A stretch of 64,000 nucleotides of DNA from an uncultured Rhizobiaceae bacterium. GTDB lineage: Bacteria > Pseudomonadota > Alphaproteobacteria > Rhizobiales > Rhizobiaceae. The notes under the pieces were generated by a model. The model did not search any database. It was given only the letters and a program-made list of their open reading frames with translations, and was not told the origin of the DNA. Numbering within the stretch: the stretch's first letter is position 1; each line of letters starts with the position of its first letter. Below are positions 1 through 7,246 of this stretch, one piece after another. A program made the position numbers and the translations under genes. Location: positions 36,001 through 100,000 of the forward strand of contig CATQIJ010000004.1 in NCBI GenBank assembly GCA_958296345.1, in the 5' to 3' direction.

Positions 1-126
1 TCCAGTGAATAATGCAGCCTGAAACACTAAATAGATTGATACAAAAGTGGCAGAGTATGCGTCTGCGCTCGCGACGCGCTGAGATAATATTTCGTATTCT
101 TTTGCGATGAATTCAGTTCTGTTCAT
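1..126 (-). CDS. hypothetical membrane protein, N-terminal part (cut by window edge)
   Basis: An open frame runs from an ATG at position 126 to the left window edge, 42 codons without a stop. The N-terminal ~24 residues are polar and charged (MNRTEFIAKEYEIL...). A hydrophobic stretch that could be the first membrane helix follows (...FVSIYLVFQAALF). I do not recognise the family. The upstream sequence is AT-rich and shows no strong ribosome binding site, so the start is uncertain. Support is only the open frame and the plausible soluble-then-hydrophobic pattern; the full length lies outside the window. Confidence 0.4.
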   Translation of the reverse strand, partial: MNRTEFIAKEYEILSQRVASADAYSATFVSIYLVFQAALFTG

Positions 127-284
127 AAAACTTATTATTGATATTTATGTACAATAGTTCAAGTAGCAAATTATCTACCAAACAGTTAGTCTTTTTGCAG
201 TAGATACGTCGAAATTTGATTGTTCAGGGCGAGTCATCAAGTGAAAGAAGTTCGCAAAGCAGTCATTCAACAAATCTCTAAGAC

Positions 285-315
285 TGGTCGCTTCTGGCAC
301 ACACCTGCCGTTGAG
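285..315 (+). repeat. dispersed repeat core, copy A
   Basis: The core TGGTCGCTTCTGGCAC recurs at 52881-52896 and, slightly diverged, at 53309-53321. In copies A and B a GCAGTC motif lies at the same distance upstream (about 260 here, 52856 in copy B), so the similarity extends beyond the core to roughly 50 bases. It sits in non-coding DNA. This is seen by direct comparison inside the window; how many genomic copies exist is unknown. Confidence 0.55.
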
Positions 316-535
316 AAAAATAAATATTATTCACAAAATAGTTTTCCCCGCCTTAAATACCTCCTGCATAATTCTCATATCACTTCTGTCATGCAAACGC
401 TGTTTGGCCACCGAAGCACTTCAGGGCAGATTTGAAAGCAGAGCGGTGCGTTGTTGTTCTTGGGTGTCTGGATGGGGAACTGTCTTAACATGGTGAGATG
501 AAATGAAAGCGATTATGGTTTTGTGTCGGGCATAA

Positions 536-752
536 CCTCACCTCGAAGGCTGATCCCGCGCGATTTATCCCGTGAGGCGGTACTAAAAACCTCTGCGTGG
601 GCTGCTCAAACGAGCGTCTGAACACTAAAACTTAGATGGCGTTTATTTGAGCAGCCTGCAAGTTTGTAAGAAATAATTATATCAACACCGTTCAGAGATG
701 GGCGAGTGGGTAAATAGGTGTGCCTGCTCACAAGGAGGAGGCAAGCTGAGCA
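536..752. other. cluster of inverted repeats, possible structured RNA
   Basis: Three hairpins are visible. CCTCAC at 536-541 pairs with GTGAGG at 572-577. A perfect 11-base arm GGCTGCTCAAA at 600-610 pairs with its complement at 646-656, enclosing 35 bases. TGCTCA at 725-730 pairs with TGAGCA at 747-752; read on the minus strand, its 16-base loop contains CCTCCTCC, an anti-Shine-Dalgarno-like motif of the kind known in loops of some alphaproteobacterial small RNAs (alpha-r14 family, CcsR-type RNAs). No clear promoter or U-tract terminator accompanies them, so an RNA gene is only a possibility. Confidence 0.25.
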
Positions 753-818
753 CTCTGGAATTTGCCCCGCACCCTCTCTCCATGTTAACTTCATTCAAAT
801 CAATGAGACCTGCTTTCC

Positions 819-974
819 ATGACAATAATCAATAAAAATGAATTGCCTGAAAAAATTTGCCCTGTTTGTGAGCAGCCATTTATATGGCGCAAGAAGTGGG
901 AAAAGAATTGGAAAGAGATTGTCTATTGCTCGGGTAAATGTCGGCGTAATAAAAAGAAACCTCGAGAAGAATAA
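819..974 (+). CDS. DUF2256 family small zinc-ribbon-like protein
   Basis: A 51-residue protein starts at ATG 819 and stops at TAA 972. It shows the DUF2256 pattern: a CPVC pair at residues 14-17, the basic/aromatic stretch FIWRKKWEKNW at 21-31, and a second pair of cysteines in CSGKC at 37-41, ending in a lysine/arginine-rich tail. Four cysteines in a C-x2-C...C-x3-C arrangement suggest a bound zinc, though the biochemical role of DUF2256 is not established. The family length is normally about 45-60 residues, so the gene looks complete. It lies 125 bases upstream of the NDUFA9-like gene on the same strand. There is no strong ribosome binding site, but the protein match is convincing. Confidence 0.82.
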   Translation: MTIINKNELPEKICPVCEQPFIWRKKWEKNWKEIVYCSGKCRRNKKKPREE

Positions 975-1099
975 ATTCATTACCTTTTTTGAATTATGCG
1001 AACAAATCAAAAGGATTTGCTTCGGTACGTCTTTAACCACTTTCAATTTGTGTGAAGAGTGATTAGAAAGACTAGAAAATAAATAACCTGGATAGATTT

Positions 1100-2077
1100 A
1101 TGAAAATTTCCGACACTCCAAAACTTGTAACAATTTTCGGCGGATCAGGCTTTGTTGGCCGATACGTTGTTCGTGCGCTTGTAAATCGTGGATACCGTGT
1201 ACGTGTTGCCGTTAGGCGCCCTGATCTTGCTGGGTTTTTGCAGCCAATTGGTAATGTTGGTCAAATTCAATTGGTACAAGCAAATTTGCGCTATCGTAAA
1301 TCTATTGATGCGGCGGTTAAAGGCTCTGATATTGTAATAAATCTAGTGGGCATTTTAACAGAATCTGGCCGTCAGAAATTTGATGCAGTTCATGTTTTTG
1401 GCGCCCGTGCCGTTGCAGAAGCAGCGCGTGCAGAAAAAGCTAAGCTTATTCACATGAGTGCTATTGGTGCTGATCTAGAATCTACATCTGAATACTGTGA
1501 AACTAAGGGCAATGGTGAAAAGGGGGTTAGAGCCGTTCTTAAAGATGCAATTATTATGCGCCCTTCAATGGTGTTTGGTCAGGAAGATGATTTCTTTAAT
1601 CGTTTTGGCGCGATGGCTAGATTTGCACCAGCGCTCCCATTAATTGGCGGCGGCGCAACAAAAATTCAGCCAGTCTATGTTGGTGATGTTGCCGAGGCGA
1701 TTGCACTTGGTGTGGATGGGAAATTACAATCGGGCAAAACCTACGAATTGGGTGGGCCGCAAGTTCAAACCTTCCGTGAATGTCTTGAACTTCTTTTAAA
1801 AGAAATCGGCCGCAAGAAAATGCTTGTAAGTCTTCCTTGGTTTATTGCTAGCATGGTGGGGAAAGCACTAGGATGGTTGCCTGGCGCTCCTATTACCAGT
1901 GATCAAGTTGAAATGCTCAAAACAGATAATGTAGTATCAGAAGCGGCGGTTAAACAAAAACGTACACTTGAGGGCACGGGCTTACAGCCAACGCCAATGG
2001 CTGTCATCTTACCGAGTTACCTCGTTCAATACCGCCCGCATGGGCAATTTACGAAGATTGCTGATGAGAGCGAATAA
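1100..2077 (+). CDS. NDUFA9-like NAD(P)-binding protein (complex I-associated SDR)
   Basis: This 325-residue protein belongs to the atypical short-chain dehydrogenase family that includes mitochondrial complex I subunit NDUFA9. The Rossmann motif G14-x-x-G17-x-x-G20 binds the dinucleotide, and a Tyr-x3-Lys pair is present (Y132, K136). The stretch MRPSMVFGQEDDFFNRF and the later GGPQV segment are characteristic of the subgroup. In alphaproteobacteria the protein is usually annotated as a complex I NDUFA9 subunit family protein; its enzymatic activity, if any, is unproven. It is probably peripheral to the inner membrane. The stop codon directly abuts the ATG of the broken TauE/SafE gene (TAA at 2075, ATG at 2078), so the two probably form an operon. 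Confidence 0.88.
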   Translation: MKISDTPKLVTIFGGSGFVGRYVVRALVNRGYRVRVAVRRPDLAGFLQPIGNVGQIQLVQANLRYRKSIDAAVKGSDIVINLVGILTESGRQKFDAVHVFGARAVAEAARAEKAKLIHMSAIGADLESTSEYCETKGNGEKGVRAVLKDAIIMRPSMVFGQEDDFFNRFGAMARFAPALPLIGGGATKIQPVYVGDVAEAIALGVDGKLQSGKTYELGGPQVQTFRECLELLLKEIGRKKMLVSLPWFIASMVGKALGWLPGAPITSDQVEMLKTDNVVSEAAVKQKRTLEGTGLQPTPMAVILPSYLVQYRPHGQFTKIADESE

Positions 2078-2832
2078 ATGGAGAGCGTTTTAAGCTTTCT
2101 GCCTGAAGGTCTAACTGTTCTTTCCGCTTGCCTGTTAATTATTGCTAGCTTTTTTACATCAGCACTTACCGCTTCTGTAGGCGTTGGGGGTGGTTTGCTG
2201 ATCTTGCCTTGATGACTTACATTGTTCCAATTGCTGCCCTTATTCCAGTTCATGGATTAGTTCAATTAGGTTCAAATACTTCTCGTTCATATGTGCAGCG
2301 GGACAATATTGACTGGAAAATTGTTCGCCTCTTTTTGTTTGGTAGTATTTTTGGAGCGCTAGCAGGGCCGATGCTTGTTGTTCAGCTGCCGTCTTCTATT
2401 TTAAAAGCTCTATTAGGTTTGTTTATCCTTGCCGTTATATGGGCAAAATTACCCAAAATAGAAAATCCAAGCCCAATATTTGTTTCTTTGGGTGGTTTGA
2501 TAACAACTTTTGCAACCATGTTTGTTGGTGCAACTGGCCCATTAGTTGCTGTATTTCTTAGCCGTGTTTTTAGTGAGCATCGTAAAATGGTTGCAACTCA
2601 TGGCATGACGATGACGGTGCAGCATTTGTTAAAAGTATCGGCATTTATTTTCGCAGGATTTGCCTTTTGGGAATGGGTGCCTTTGATATTACTTATTGTG
2701 GTTTCGGGGTTCTTTGGGACTAAAGCAGGCAGTACAATTTTAAATAAAATGCCAGAGCAAAAATTAAAACTGGGATTTAAAATTGTGATGACTTTAGTTG
2801 CGCTGGATTTATTGAGAGCTTGGTTTCTTTAG
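2078..2832 (+). pseudogene. TauE/SafE family sulfite/anion exporter, frameshifted
   Basis: The ATG at 2078 opens a frame encoding a hydrophobic helix and the glycine-rich family motif GVGGGLLIL, which runs into TGA at 2210. The rest (ALMTYIVPIAALIPVHGLVQ onward) continues in the next frame to 2832. Inserting one G near position 2206 would restore an uninterrupted 251-residue protein, the usual length for this membrane permease family. TauE/SafE proteins export sulfite, sulfoacetate or related anions, or act as anion permeases. The second half could still be translated from the ATG at 2212, but it would lack the first helix. The indel is either a real mutation or a sequencing error. The gene follows the NDUFA9-like gene with no gap. 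Confidence 0.8.
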
Positions 2833-2890
2833 TATCTATTAACTTTTGGCTGACATAGTTTTATTGTCGGGCGGCAAATGGAGAAGCTTC

Positions 2891-3193
2891 ATGTACGTTC
2901 GCGCATCTTTTACCTCACTTTATCAAGCCTCATCACAAGCGGATGCTATGCGATCAAATCGCCGGGACCACCCACGAGAGAATACTGGTGAATTAGCTGA
3001 ATTGATTATTGATTTAACAGGACGCACAATAGCATGCCTTGTTCATAATATCTCTGATGGCGGGGCAATGGTTGAGACTTCAGTAAACCTACTGCCAAAG
3101 CGTGTTATATTAAATTAAAAAGAAAAAAACATTCGCAAGGTTTGTAAATTAGTTTGGTCGACTGATAATCTTGCTGGCTTACAATTTGTCTAA
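2891..3193 (+). pseudogene. PilZ-domain protein interrupted by an in-frame stop
   Basis: The start is chosen at ATG 2891, which follows a GGAG at 2880. The frame shows the PilZ opening motif (RSNRRDHPRE) and the core LTGRTIACLVHNISDGGAMVE, where a c-di-GMP-binding PilZ domain has its RxxxR and (D/N)xSxxG motifs. TAA at 3116-3118 stops translation after RVILN, but the same frame continues with NIRKVCKLVWSTDNLAGLQFV to a TAA at 3191, exactly the C-terminal end expected for PilZ. A single T-to-A change (Tyr codon to stop) would explain it. The truncated product would lose the last beta strands. It is convergent with the broken MFS gene and overlaps its end. Confidence 0.72.
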
Positions 3194-4091
3194 ATCACGT
3201 TCTGTCCACCAAAAACTAGGAGCGCAAGGCTTCCAAAAGCCGCGAACCCAAAAACTAGGGGTATAACAGTATTATTAAATTGTACGCCAATTGCCCAGCC
3301 AAGAGGTATCGAGATAAATGTAGAGCCAGAACCGATAACTGCCGCTCCTAATCCTGCCATGTGCCCGATGGGTTCCATTGCTAGCGCATTAAAATTTCCA
3401 AACAGGATGCCGCAGCAAAAGAATGCTATTAATAGCCAAGCCATAAATCCCCAAAGATGGGGTACTCCATTACTCAGCAAAGCAACCACTAGACAAATAA
3501 ACGATACCAGTGTTAATCCTACGAGTGCGCGTTGTGTCATGTAACGCATCCCTAATCTTATGACGACTTTTGAGTTGTAAATACTGGCAACACCTATGGC
3601 TAAAGCTGCTGCACCAAAATAAATGACAAACAGATCTCCGGTTTGTATGTAATTTGAAATATTTGTTGCGCAGAGTTTAGGTAGCCAAGAAAGGCTCCAA
3701 AAATAATCCCTGATGCAATCGTATATCCACTAACTATTCTAGGAGCTGCTGCGCCCAACCCCTGAAGAACTCTGCCAAATAGTAGAAAGCTGAAATTAGT
3801 TGCTGTGATGGAAATGAGACATCCAGCTATGAATATTGCATAGCCTATATAGATTATGGGTTTTCTGCCGTAACAGTCTGATAAGGGGCCAGCTCCAATT
3901 TGACCAACCGCAAAACCAAAAAACATTGCAGACAAAACCAACTGCGCGTCATTAGGGTCTGCTAATGAAAAGTCAATTCCTATTTGCTCAAATGCGGGCA
4001 GAATAGCATCAATTGAGAGCGCAATTATAGAAATCATCATCGCCAGCATGGTGACAAATTCAGGCAATGATAATGGCTTGGTTGGCTTCAT
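3190..4091 (-). pseudogene. Bcr/CflA-type MFS drug exporter, deleted and frameshifted
   Basis: The N-terminal part (ATG at 4091) has the MFS signature GPLSDCYGRKP and the following helices of a Bcr/CflA drug:proton antiporter. After RVLQGLGAAAPRIVS the protein jumps to GYTIASGIIFGAFLGYLNSA, a segment that in intact relatives lies some 80 residues further on, so helices 5-6 appear deleted. Near 3650 the frame is then lost; the remainder (FVIYFGAAALAIGVASIYNS onward) continues in another frame to 3190. Two independent lesions make sequencing error an unlikely full explanation; this is very probably a decayed exporter. An intact homologue would have about 400 residues. Confidence 0.8.
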
Positions 4092-4184
4092 AGGGATGGT
4101 CTAATGGCAATTACAATTACTTAGATGCGTAGTTTAATTTATGCTCAATAGCCAGTAATTGTTTCCCACTGCATGCTTCATTCG

Positions 4185-4226
4185 CGTCATTTGTGACGTA
4201 ACAAGTGAATTGACAAGCTGGTCAAT
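4185..4226. promoter_or_regulatory. two palindromes upstream of dddP (putative operators)
   Basis: CGTCATTTGTGACG at 4185-4198 has perfect 5-base arms around 4 bases, and TTGACAAGCTGGTCAA at 4211-4226 has perfect 5-base arms around 6 bases. Both lie within 82 bases upstream of the dddP start and before its strong AGGAGG ribosome binding site (4252-4257). Palindromes of this size suit a dimeric regulator such as a GntR- or MarR-type protein. No regulator gene is adjacent, so the binding protein is unknown. Confidence 0.35.
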
Positions 4227-4265
4227 CCGCCTAGGCTTTTAGTTAGCATTAGGAGGGCTTTTAAG

Positions 4266-5600
4266 ATGAACATCAACAATGAGTTTTCAATTAAGGATCG
4301 GAAGATTGATCCATCTAAGAAACCAAGCTTAAAGCCTGATGGTACTCCTGATGATAATAATCGTATAGAAATTGGGGCCACAGCACTTGCTTTTGCTGAG
4401 TGGGAGGCCGCTGGCCTTGAAATTCCTAATATGCCAGCAGTACGTCAATATAGATATGAACGTTTGCTAGCAGAACTGCATAAGCGTGACTATGGCGCAG
4501 TTATGATGTTTGACCCACTTAATATTCGGTACGCAACAGATAGTACGAATATGCAGTTATGGAATACGCATAATCCATTCCGTGCGTGTGTTTTATTTGC
4601 TGATGGTCACATGATATTATGGGATTACAAAAACTCCCCATTTCTTGCTGATCATAACCCGCTTGTAAAAGAAGTGCGTTCTGGTGCGGGGATGTTTTAT
4701 TTTAACAATGGCGATAACCTTGAAAATGATGCGGATACATTCATTGGTGAAATTGATGGTTTAATGCGTAAGCACGCAGGCGATAACCGCCGTATTGCTG
4801 TCGATAAGATTTCTGTTGCTGGCTATAAAGAACTTGAAAGACGCGGTCTTGAAGTGATGGAAGGTGAAGAGGTTACTGAAAAGGCTCGCGTTATAAAGGG
4901 AGCAGAAGAAATTAAAGCAATGCGTTGTGCCGTTCATTCTTGTGAGCAAGCAGTTCGTGCAATGGAAGATGCTGCGCAGCCTGGTATAAGTGAGGATGAT
5001 GTTTGGGCCGTGTTACATGCTGAGAATATCAAGCGTGGGGGCGAATGGATTGAAACACGTTTACTTGCTTCTGGACCAAGAACATTCCCATGGTTTCAAG
5101 AATGTGGCCCACGTATTATTCAGGAAAATGAAATCCTATCCTTCGATACAGACCTGATTGGTGTGTATGGACTTTGCGTTGATATTTCTCGTACGTGGTT
5201 TATTGGCGATGGAGAGCCTACGGATTTGATGAAAGAATATTATCAACTTGGGCATCAACATATTATGGAAAATATGGCGATGTTGAAGCCAGGTGTTTCT
5301 TTTAAAGAGCTTGTTTTTGGAGGGCATCAATTGCCAGAGAAATTTGTTCCGGCTCAATATGGATGCCGTATGCATGGTGTAGGGTTATGTGATGAGTGGC
5401 CGCTTATTGCGTATCCTAAAAATTATTCTGCTGGTGCATTTGAATATGAAGTTGAGCCAGGTATGATGCTTTGTGTAGAAGCGCTCATAGGCACAAAAGA
5501 AGCAGGGTTCTCTGTTAAATTAGAAGATCAAGTATTGGTTATAGAAGATGGCTATGAAAACCTTACAACATATCCTTATGATCCACGCTTCATGAGCTAG
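4266..5600 (+). CDS. dddP: DddP-type DMSP lyase (M24 peptidase-like)
   Basis: This 444-residue protein matches the DddP family, which cleaves dimethylsulfoniopropionate into dimethyl sulfide and acrylate using an M24-peptidase-like fold. Family stretches are obvious: MFDPLNIRYATDSTNMQLWN near residue 81, GEWIETRLLASGPRT near 259, and MHGVGLCDEWPL at 369-380. All positions equivalent to the metal ligands known for the Ruegeria enzyme are present: D294, D296, D306, H370, E405, E420. The catalytic aspartate corresponds to D376. True Xaa-Pro dipeptidases lack this combination of flanking motifs. The start has an AGGAGG box 8 bases upstream. The gene stands alone between decayed genes and an OmpA-like gene; no other ddd or acu gene is in the window. 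The protein is cytoplasmic with no signal peptide. Confidence 0.9.
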   Translation: MNINNEFSIKDRKIDPSKKPSLKPDGTPDDNNRIEIGATALAFAEWEAAGLEIPNMPAVRQYRYERLLAELHKRDYGAVMMFDPLNIRYATDSTNMQLWNTHNPFRACVLFADGHMILWDYKNSPFLADHNPLVKEVRSGAGMFYFNNGDNLENDADTFIGEIDGLMRKHAGDNRRIAVDKISVAGYKELERRGLEVMEGEEVTEKARVIKGAEEIKAMRCAVHSCEQAVRAMEDAAQPGISEDDVWAVLHAENIKRGGEWIETRLLASGPRTFPWFQECGPRIIQENEILSFDTDLIGVYGLCVDISRTWFIGDGEPTDLMKEYYQLGHQHIMENMAMLKPGVSFKELVFGGHQLPEKFVPAQYGCRMHGVGLCDEWPLIAYPKNYSAGAFEYEVEPGMMLCVEALIGTKEAGFSVKLEDQVLVIEDGYENLTTYPYDPRFMS

Positions 5601-5758
5601 GCTTTATTTCATCATGGTATCGCCTGATTTTGCTGATTTTGTTCAAGAACAGTTCAGGTTCGGTGTGTTATAAACCGAATCACTGATATTTTTATGCGGG
5701 CATAACGTTTTTAGCTCACGTAAGTTCTTTACTAATTTCACCATGAAGGGGAAAATAT

Positions 5759-6427
5759 ATGAAACGCGGCGCAATTTTTCTAGCAGCAAGTTTAGCACTT
5801 GCTTCTTGTTCGAGCACAACTGACCCACTAACAGGAAAACCACAAGTTAATAAGACAGCTGCAGGCGCAGGAATTGGTGCTGCTGTTGGTGCTGTTGCGG
5901 GTCTTCTTATCGCAAAAAATAAAAGTGGCAGTGACAGACGTAAAGCTGTTCTTATTGGTGCAGGTATTGGTGCACTTACCGGTGGCGGTATTGGTGCTTA
6001 TCAAGACCGCCAAGAACAAGAGCTACGTCAGCAGCTTGTAAATTCAGGAGTGAGCGTCACTCGAAATGGTAATGATATTATTTTGAACATGCCTTCTAAT
6101 GTAACTTTCGCTACAGGCCAAGATTCGCTTAATGCTAATTTCTTCCAAGTGCTGGATTCAGTAGCAATCGTTCTTAATAAATACCCTAAAACATTGCTTG
6201 ATATTGATGGCCACACAGACAGTGTTGGGGACGATGCTTCTAACCAAGCTTTGTCTGAGCGCCGTGCAGTAAGTGTTGCTCGTTATTTGAATTCGCGTTC
6301 TGTTGATAGTCGTCGTCTACAAGTTATTGGCTTCGGTGAAACTCGTCCGATTGCTGATAATGCGTCTGATGCAGGACGTGCTGCAAACCGCCGTGTAGAA
6401 GTGCGTATCTCTCCAATCACGCAATAG
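5759..6427 (+). CDS. OmpA-family lipoprotein with glycine-zipper domain (YiaD-like)
   Basis: This 222-residue lipoprotein has a signal peptide ending in the lipobox L-A-S-C17. A glycine-rich segment (about residues 36-80) with GAGIGAAVGAVAG and GAGIGALTGGGIG repeats is typical of glycine-zipper domains. The C-terminal OmpA domain (about 105-220) carries the peptidoglycan-binding signature DIDGHTDSVGDDASNQALSE and the AANRRVEV ending. It should sit in the outer membrane, anchored by lipid, and bind diaminopimelate in the cell wall. The start has GAAGGGG just upstream. A strong intrinsic terminator follows, so it is transcribed separately from the next gene. Confidence 0.9.
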   Translation: MKRGAIFLAASLALASCSSTTDPLTGKPQVNKTAAGAGIGAAVGAVAGLLIAKNKSGSDRRKAVLIGAGIGALTGGGIGAYQDRQEQELRQQLVNSGVSVTRNGNDIILNMPSNVTFATGQDSLNANFFQVLDSVAIVLNKYPKTLLDIDGHTDSVGDDASNQALSERRAVSVARYLNSRSVDSRRLQVIGFGETRPIADNASDAGRAANRRVEVRISPITQ

Positions 6428-6470
6428 TTATATTACTCTATTCGCGTGCGAGAAACTTATGTTTATATTT

Positions 6471-6506
6471 ATACCGCACCCCATGATTTGGGTGCGGTAT
6501 TTTTTT
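6471..6506 (+). terminator. intrinsic terminator of the OmpA-like gene
   Basis: A perfect 11-base-pair stem (ATACCGCACCC at 6471-6481 with its complement at 6490-6500) encloses an 8-base loop and is followed directly by six T residues. It lies 43 bases after the OmpA-like stop codon. Its position also rules out the longest open frame of the next gene, which would run through it. Confidence 0.95.
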
Positions 6507-6520
6507 GGATAAAAATTATT

Positions 6521-6946
6521 ATGACTAATGAGCGACGTATCGAAATTGCACTCTTAATTATTCGTATTACAGCGGCAATCTTTTTAGGGTTATGGGCAAC
6601 TTTAAAGTTTCATCATCCAGAGTGGCAGCGTAATATTTTTGAAGGTGCATATAACATTAGTTTCTTCACAGTCACGGATAACCTGTCGTACTTTTTAGGG
6701 AGCATTCAGATAATTATCGTACTGGCGTTCGTATCTGGTTTTATGAGAACGTGGACATATGGTTTAATGATGTTGATGTCTGGGGCAGGTGTAATTGGTT
6801 CATTGGGTTCTTTTATGAGCTACTATAATTATCCAAAAAACCTGATGCTAACTTCTATACCTACATTAGGTGCGCTGATTGCTTTATTTCTTTTACGGGA
6901 TTTGGATAGTCTGTTTTCACTATCCGCGAAGAAGAGAACACTCTAA
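6521..6946 (+). CDS. small four-helix membrane protein of unknown function
   Basis: I take ATG 6521 as the start because earlier in-frame codons lie in or before the terminator hairpin. The resulting 141-residue protein (MTNERRIEIALLIIRITAAI...) has about four hydrophobic segments (roughly residues 8-25, 45-66, 70-95 and 105-128). A polar KFHHPEWQRNIFEG loop and a YYNYPKN loop separate some of them. The organisation resembles DoxX-like small inner-membrane proteins, but I see no diagnostic motif. No good ribosome binding site is visible. It is followed by a tRNA gene on the opposite strand. Confidence 0.6.
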   Translation: MTNERRIEIALLIIRITAAIFLGLWATLKFHHPEWQRNIFEGAYNISFFTVTDNLSYFLGSIQIIIVLAFVSGFMRTWTYGLMMLMSGAGVIGSLGSFMSYYNYPKNLMLTSIPTLGALIALFLLRDLDSLFSLSAKKRTL

Positions 6947-7007
6947 TCTTTGTGTTTTAAATCACAGTTAGATCAAAGCGAATTGTAAGTCTTAAAATCA
7001 TAAAAAA

Positions 7008-7084
7008 TGGTGATCCCGATAGGACTCGAACCTATTACCTCAAGATTAGGAATCTTGCGCTCTATCCTGATGAGCTACGGGACC
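7008..7084 (-). tRNA. tRNA-Arg (anticodon CCT)
   Basis: On the minus strand a complete cloverleaf begins GGTCCCG and pairs with CGGGATC, with one G-U pair. The anticodon stem CAAGA/TCTTG encloses the loop TTCCTAA, giving anticodon CCT, which reads AGG arginine codons. The T-arm GGTTCGAGTCC is canonical. The 3' CCA is encoded (complement of 7008-7010). A run of T residues follows on the minus strand, which may act as terminator. Confidence 0.95.
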
Positions 7085-7246
7085 TTGTGGTATTGATAAG
7101 TGATGGAAAAGCTTTCTCCAAGCTTTTATAGTTGGGTTTCTTCATTAACGATGATGTAAAAGAATGAAAAAATCATTTTATAGGCGCTGCATTTCGTGTT
7201 TTACATTTGATAACGATATTAATTGTGGTGATATTAGGAAAGTTTT

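Larger units (their letters stand above)
127..818. other. non-coding region with repeats and hairpins
   Basis: This ~690-base stretch contains short open frames on both strands, but none has family-like composition or a good ribosome binding site, so I call no protein here. It holds one copy of a dispersed repeat core (285-315) and several inverted repeats (536-577, 600-656, 725-752), described separately. The density of hairpins suggests one or more structured RNAs or remnants of small mobile repeats. Confidence 0.5.

Noticed and set aside
220..496. Two overlapping open frames of 61-71 codons
   Set aside because: Composition is not protein-like, there is no ribosome binding site, and they cross a dispersed repeat core.
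838..1062. 74-codon open frame on the plus strand
   Set aside because: It overlaps the DUF2256 gene in another frame; the DUF2256 frame has recognisable motifs, this one does not.
4266..5600. Annotation as a plain Xaa-Pro aminopeptidase
   Set aside because: The M24 fold is shared, but the combined family stretches and the Asp at 376 fit DddP.
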